Assembly: GCF_033807575.1 (NCBI RefSeq)
Contig: NC_084704.1
Location: forward strand, 23,227,968-23,291,967
Direction: 5' to 3'
DNA from: Cydia pomonella
Taxonomy: Eukaryota; Arthropoda; Insecta; Lepidoptera; Tortricidae
DNA length: 64,000 nt
Part shown: positions 62,108-64,000 of the stretch, in pieces
How positions within the stretch are numbered: the stretch's first letter is position 1
Layout: the number at the start of each line of letters is the position of its first letter
Notes under the pieces: model-generated
Told to the model about the DNA's origin: nothing
Database searches by the model: none
Seen by the model: the letters and a program-made list of their open reading frames with translations, nothing else
Made by a program: the position numbers and the translations under genes

Positions 62108-62234
62108 TTAGAACGCATTGCGATTAATTTCTTGCGATTTCAGAACCGCAAAAAAGTGTAACGTACGGCATGCTTCATAAGCGCACGCACTTGCGAGACT
62201 GAAACCGCAAGAAATTAATCGCAGTGCGTACTAA
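62108..62234. mobile_element. Palindromic MITE, 127 bp
   Basis: TTAGAACGCATTGCGATTAA and complement of TTAATCGCAGTGCGTACTAA, with inner TTTCTTGCGATTTCAG / CTGAAACCGCAAGAAA. Confidence 0.85.
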
Positions 62235-62559
62235 GACTTAGATGCTACGGTCAGGGGAAATCACAACATTTTGTCCACAGACACACGGTATAGTGCCGGT
62301 TATATTATTTTTTAAATGAAAAAAACCGTCCGAATACTTGTCCTTGAGAAGTTCCATTCTGGTTTCCATCAGTAATTCCATTTCACCAAATAGCATTGAT
62401 GTAAATGTAAATACAAAAATTGGTAGCGCAATATGCTTATAAGATTTGAGAAGTTTCCTCAATTCCTCATAGAACATATCGTCAGAACAGGATTTTGACA
62501 AAAATAGGTACAAAGTGGAAGTAAGACAATAAAAACCGGCGATTTAATCGTAGATAGAC

Positions 62560-63230
62560 CTGGCGGCACGGTACAGACGAGCAAAGTGTAGCGCAAGGGC
62601 ACTACCTACCTTTTCTCGAATCGCTTCGTCATTTTTTAGAACCCGGGTTTGGATTATACCAGATAAACGAAGTTCTCGCAATATAATATCAATAGTGGAC
62701 TTATTAAGCATAAATAAATTCAATAGTATAGCTCTTATACTTTAGATTTCCTAAATAAACTCCGATTTCGTCACTGACTTACTCACTCACTCACTGATGA
62801 TCATCAAAACTCTTAGGGTACTTCCTGAAGTCATAGGAAGCTGAAATTTGGTATTAGTACACAAACAACAAAAAAAAATTGAAGTTTGGTATGTAGATAG
62901 TCTTTGTTATGGGGAAGGATATAGAATAGTTTTGAAAAGGGCGTTAGGGGGAAAAAGGGGTTGAAGTTTGTATGGGGAATCAGTAAAAAGCAGATTGTAT
63001 AAAAGATGCCCCTTAATATTAGGAGATGGAAGATTGTCATAAGCAACTGACAAAAATAAGTGAAATCCGATCAAAAACATTTTTATGTAAAATGTTGCCA
63101 AGACGAAACCATAAAGCTCGCACTGTCAAATAGTTATCAGATTTCTTGTAGAGCCAAGCTTCTAACTCTACGAGTTTCTTCATAAACTCTACACCTTAGT
63201 CAACAGATGTGATTTGACCGGATGGTGTTT
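62560..63230 (-). repeat. Family B interspersed repeat copy
   Basis: Reverse-complement match to 19,060-19,760, including TTGCCAAGACGAAACCATAA and GTAGAGCCAAGCTTCTAAC. Confidence 0.82.
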
Positions 63231-63658
63231 AAGAAAAGAAATAGAAGATTGTGTCACACTCACAACGGAGCAAAATGTCATATTTACGGCATGGGCATAC
63301 ATTGAATCCTGAGCGTAGTGAGGGATTAAATTGACATATGCAGTATGTGGTTTACACTTAAATTATTGTTACAAAATATTATGCTAAAAAAATGTAATCG
63401 ATTATGTGCATAGGTACTATTTTCGTATTTCATTTTTCTTATATTTTATACTGGCAAAAAAAAATCCTTTTCAGAATAGGTAATGTAAAACTGATTATTG
63501 TATTCATGTCTAATCGTGTAATGATTTATATGCATTATTAAATAAATAAAAATAAAGATACGTCTATCCTGCAATATGCACGGCAGCGTTAGGCAGATTT
63601 ACATTATTTTTTAACCGCCTTCAAAAAAATTATGCGGTTTTCAGAAAAGTTTTTGTTA

Positions 63659-63962
63659 TATTTTCTGCCAAAAATTAATTAATACCTAATTTAAAAAAAA
63701 ATAACCATCCTGGTAATTACTTAGTTTTTGAAAGCAGTCCCAACCCAACAAAAAAATTCTTTGCTGCCTAACAGAAAAAAAAAAACGAGGTAGTTATAAA
63801 TATATATAACTAAATGAATGAATAAACTGTCTTTTTATGCAAGTAAGTGCAGAGTTCTTCATTGTCTAAAATTTTGGTTTGGCAGTGACTTCAAAAAGTA
63901 ATAATTACCAGGATGGTTATTAATTTTTTTATTATTAAGTATTAATTACTTTTTGGCAGAAA
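63659..63962. mobile_element. Non-autonomous element with long inverted ends
   Basis: TTTTCTGCCAAAAATTAATT with AACCATCCTGGTAATTACT at the left; inverted AGTAATAATTACCAGGATGG and TACTTTTTGGCAGAAAA at the right. About 300 bp, with no ORF. Confidence 0.8.
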
Positions 63963-64000
63963 ATTGCTTTACGGCGGGGAAGGGACTGGACACGTGGACA

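Noticed and set aside
62238..62513. 91-aa minus ORF with some hydrophobic and amphipathic character
   Set aside because: No recognised motif, between repeats, no splice context; coding status cannot be supported.

Overview
The window is animal nuclear DNA and most likely lepidopteran. It is AT-rich, has many small phased introns, and carries tRNA-headed SINEs, RTE/Jockey/CR1-like LINE scraps, a mariner, palindromic MITEs and the GGTTCCGTA...GTCTGTCC interspersed repeats typical of moths and butterflies. There is no bacterial-style gene layout, rRNA or CRISPR array. No species is claimed.

One gene dominates. An Argonaute-2 (AGO2, siRNA slicer) gene runs on the minus strand from about 46,035 down to 9,972. 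I could thread 22 coding exons through GT-AG sites with every phase consistent (3,498 nt, 1,165 aa). In order they encode a K/E/P/A-rich and then G/P-rich disordered N-terminus (46,019-43,845), the N/L1 region (43,392-41,583), PAZ (27,697 to about 23,080), L2 and MID (22,286-18,097), and PIWI with a DEDH tetrad ending in MFFV (18,204-9,972). The 5'UTR must continue upstream of 46,035, and two possible leader exons are noted.

Two exons of this gene are tandemly duplicated. The central PAZ exon (25,438-25,607) has a second, open copy 33 nt downstream (25,229-25,404) that lacks the normal acceptor AG. The penultimate PIWI exon (11,490-11,692) is followed by an exact 182-bp-period array (10,498-11,490) of five full copies plus one partial. 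The extra copies keep open frames and a splice donor, but the catalytic His is Tyr.

Intron 7 (41,582-27,698, 13.9 kb) is a transposon graveyard with one fresh arrival. That is an apparently intact Gypsy LTR retrotransposon (36,618-41,227) with visibly identical 110-bp LTRs, a 5-bp target duplication and an open 1,332-aa gag-pol, in the same orientation as AGO2. Further into the intron a CR1/Jockey-type LINE is split by an RNase H-bearing LINE and by a mariner, and the mariner is itself split by a MITE. The intron also holds a large (GGAC)n/(AGAC)n microsatellite, a tRNA-like SINE and a 67-bp-arm hairpin next to exon 8.

The flanks (1-9,900 and 46,100-64,000) are mostly interspersed repeats: SINEs, LINE tails, TTAA-flanked piggyBac-like MITEs, a hAT-like element with a perfect 8-bp duplication and several foldback MITEs. 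Only a weak candidate divergent gene start near 51 kb is seen there. Long stretches contain nothing I can recognise.
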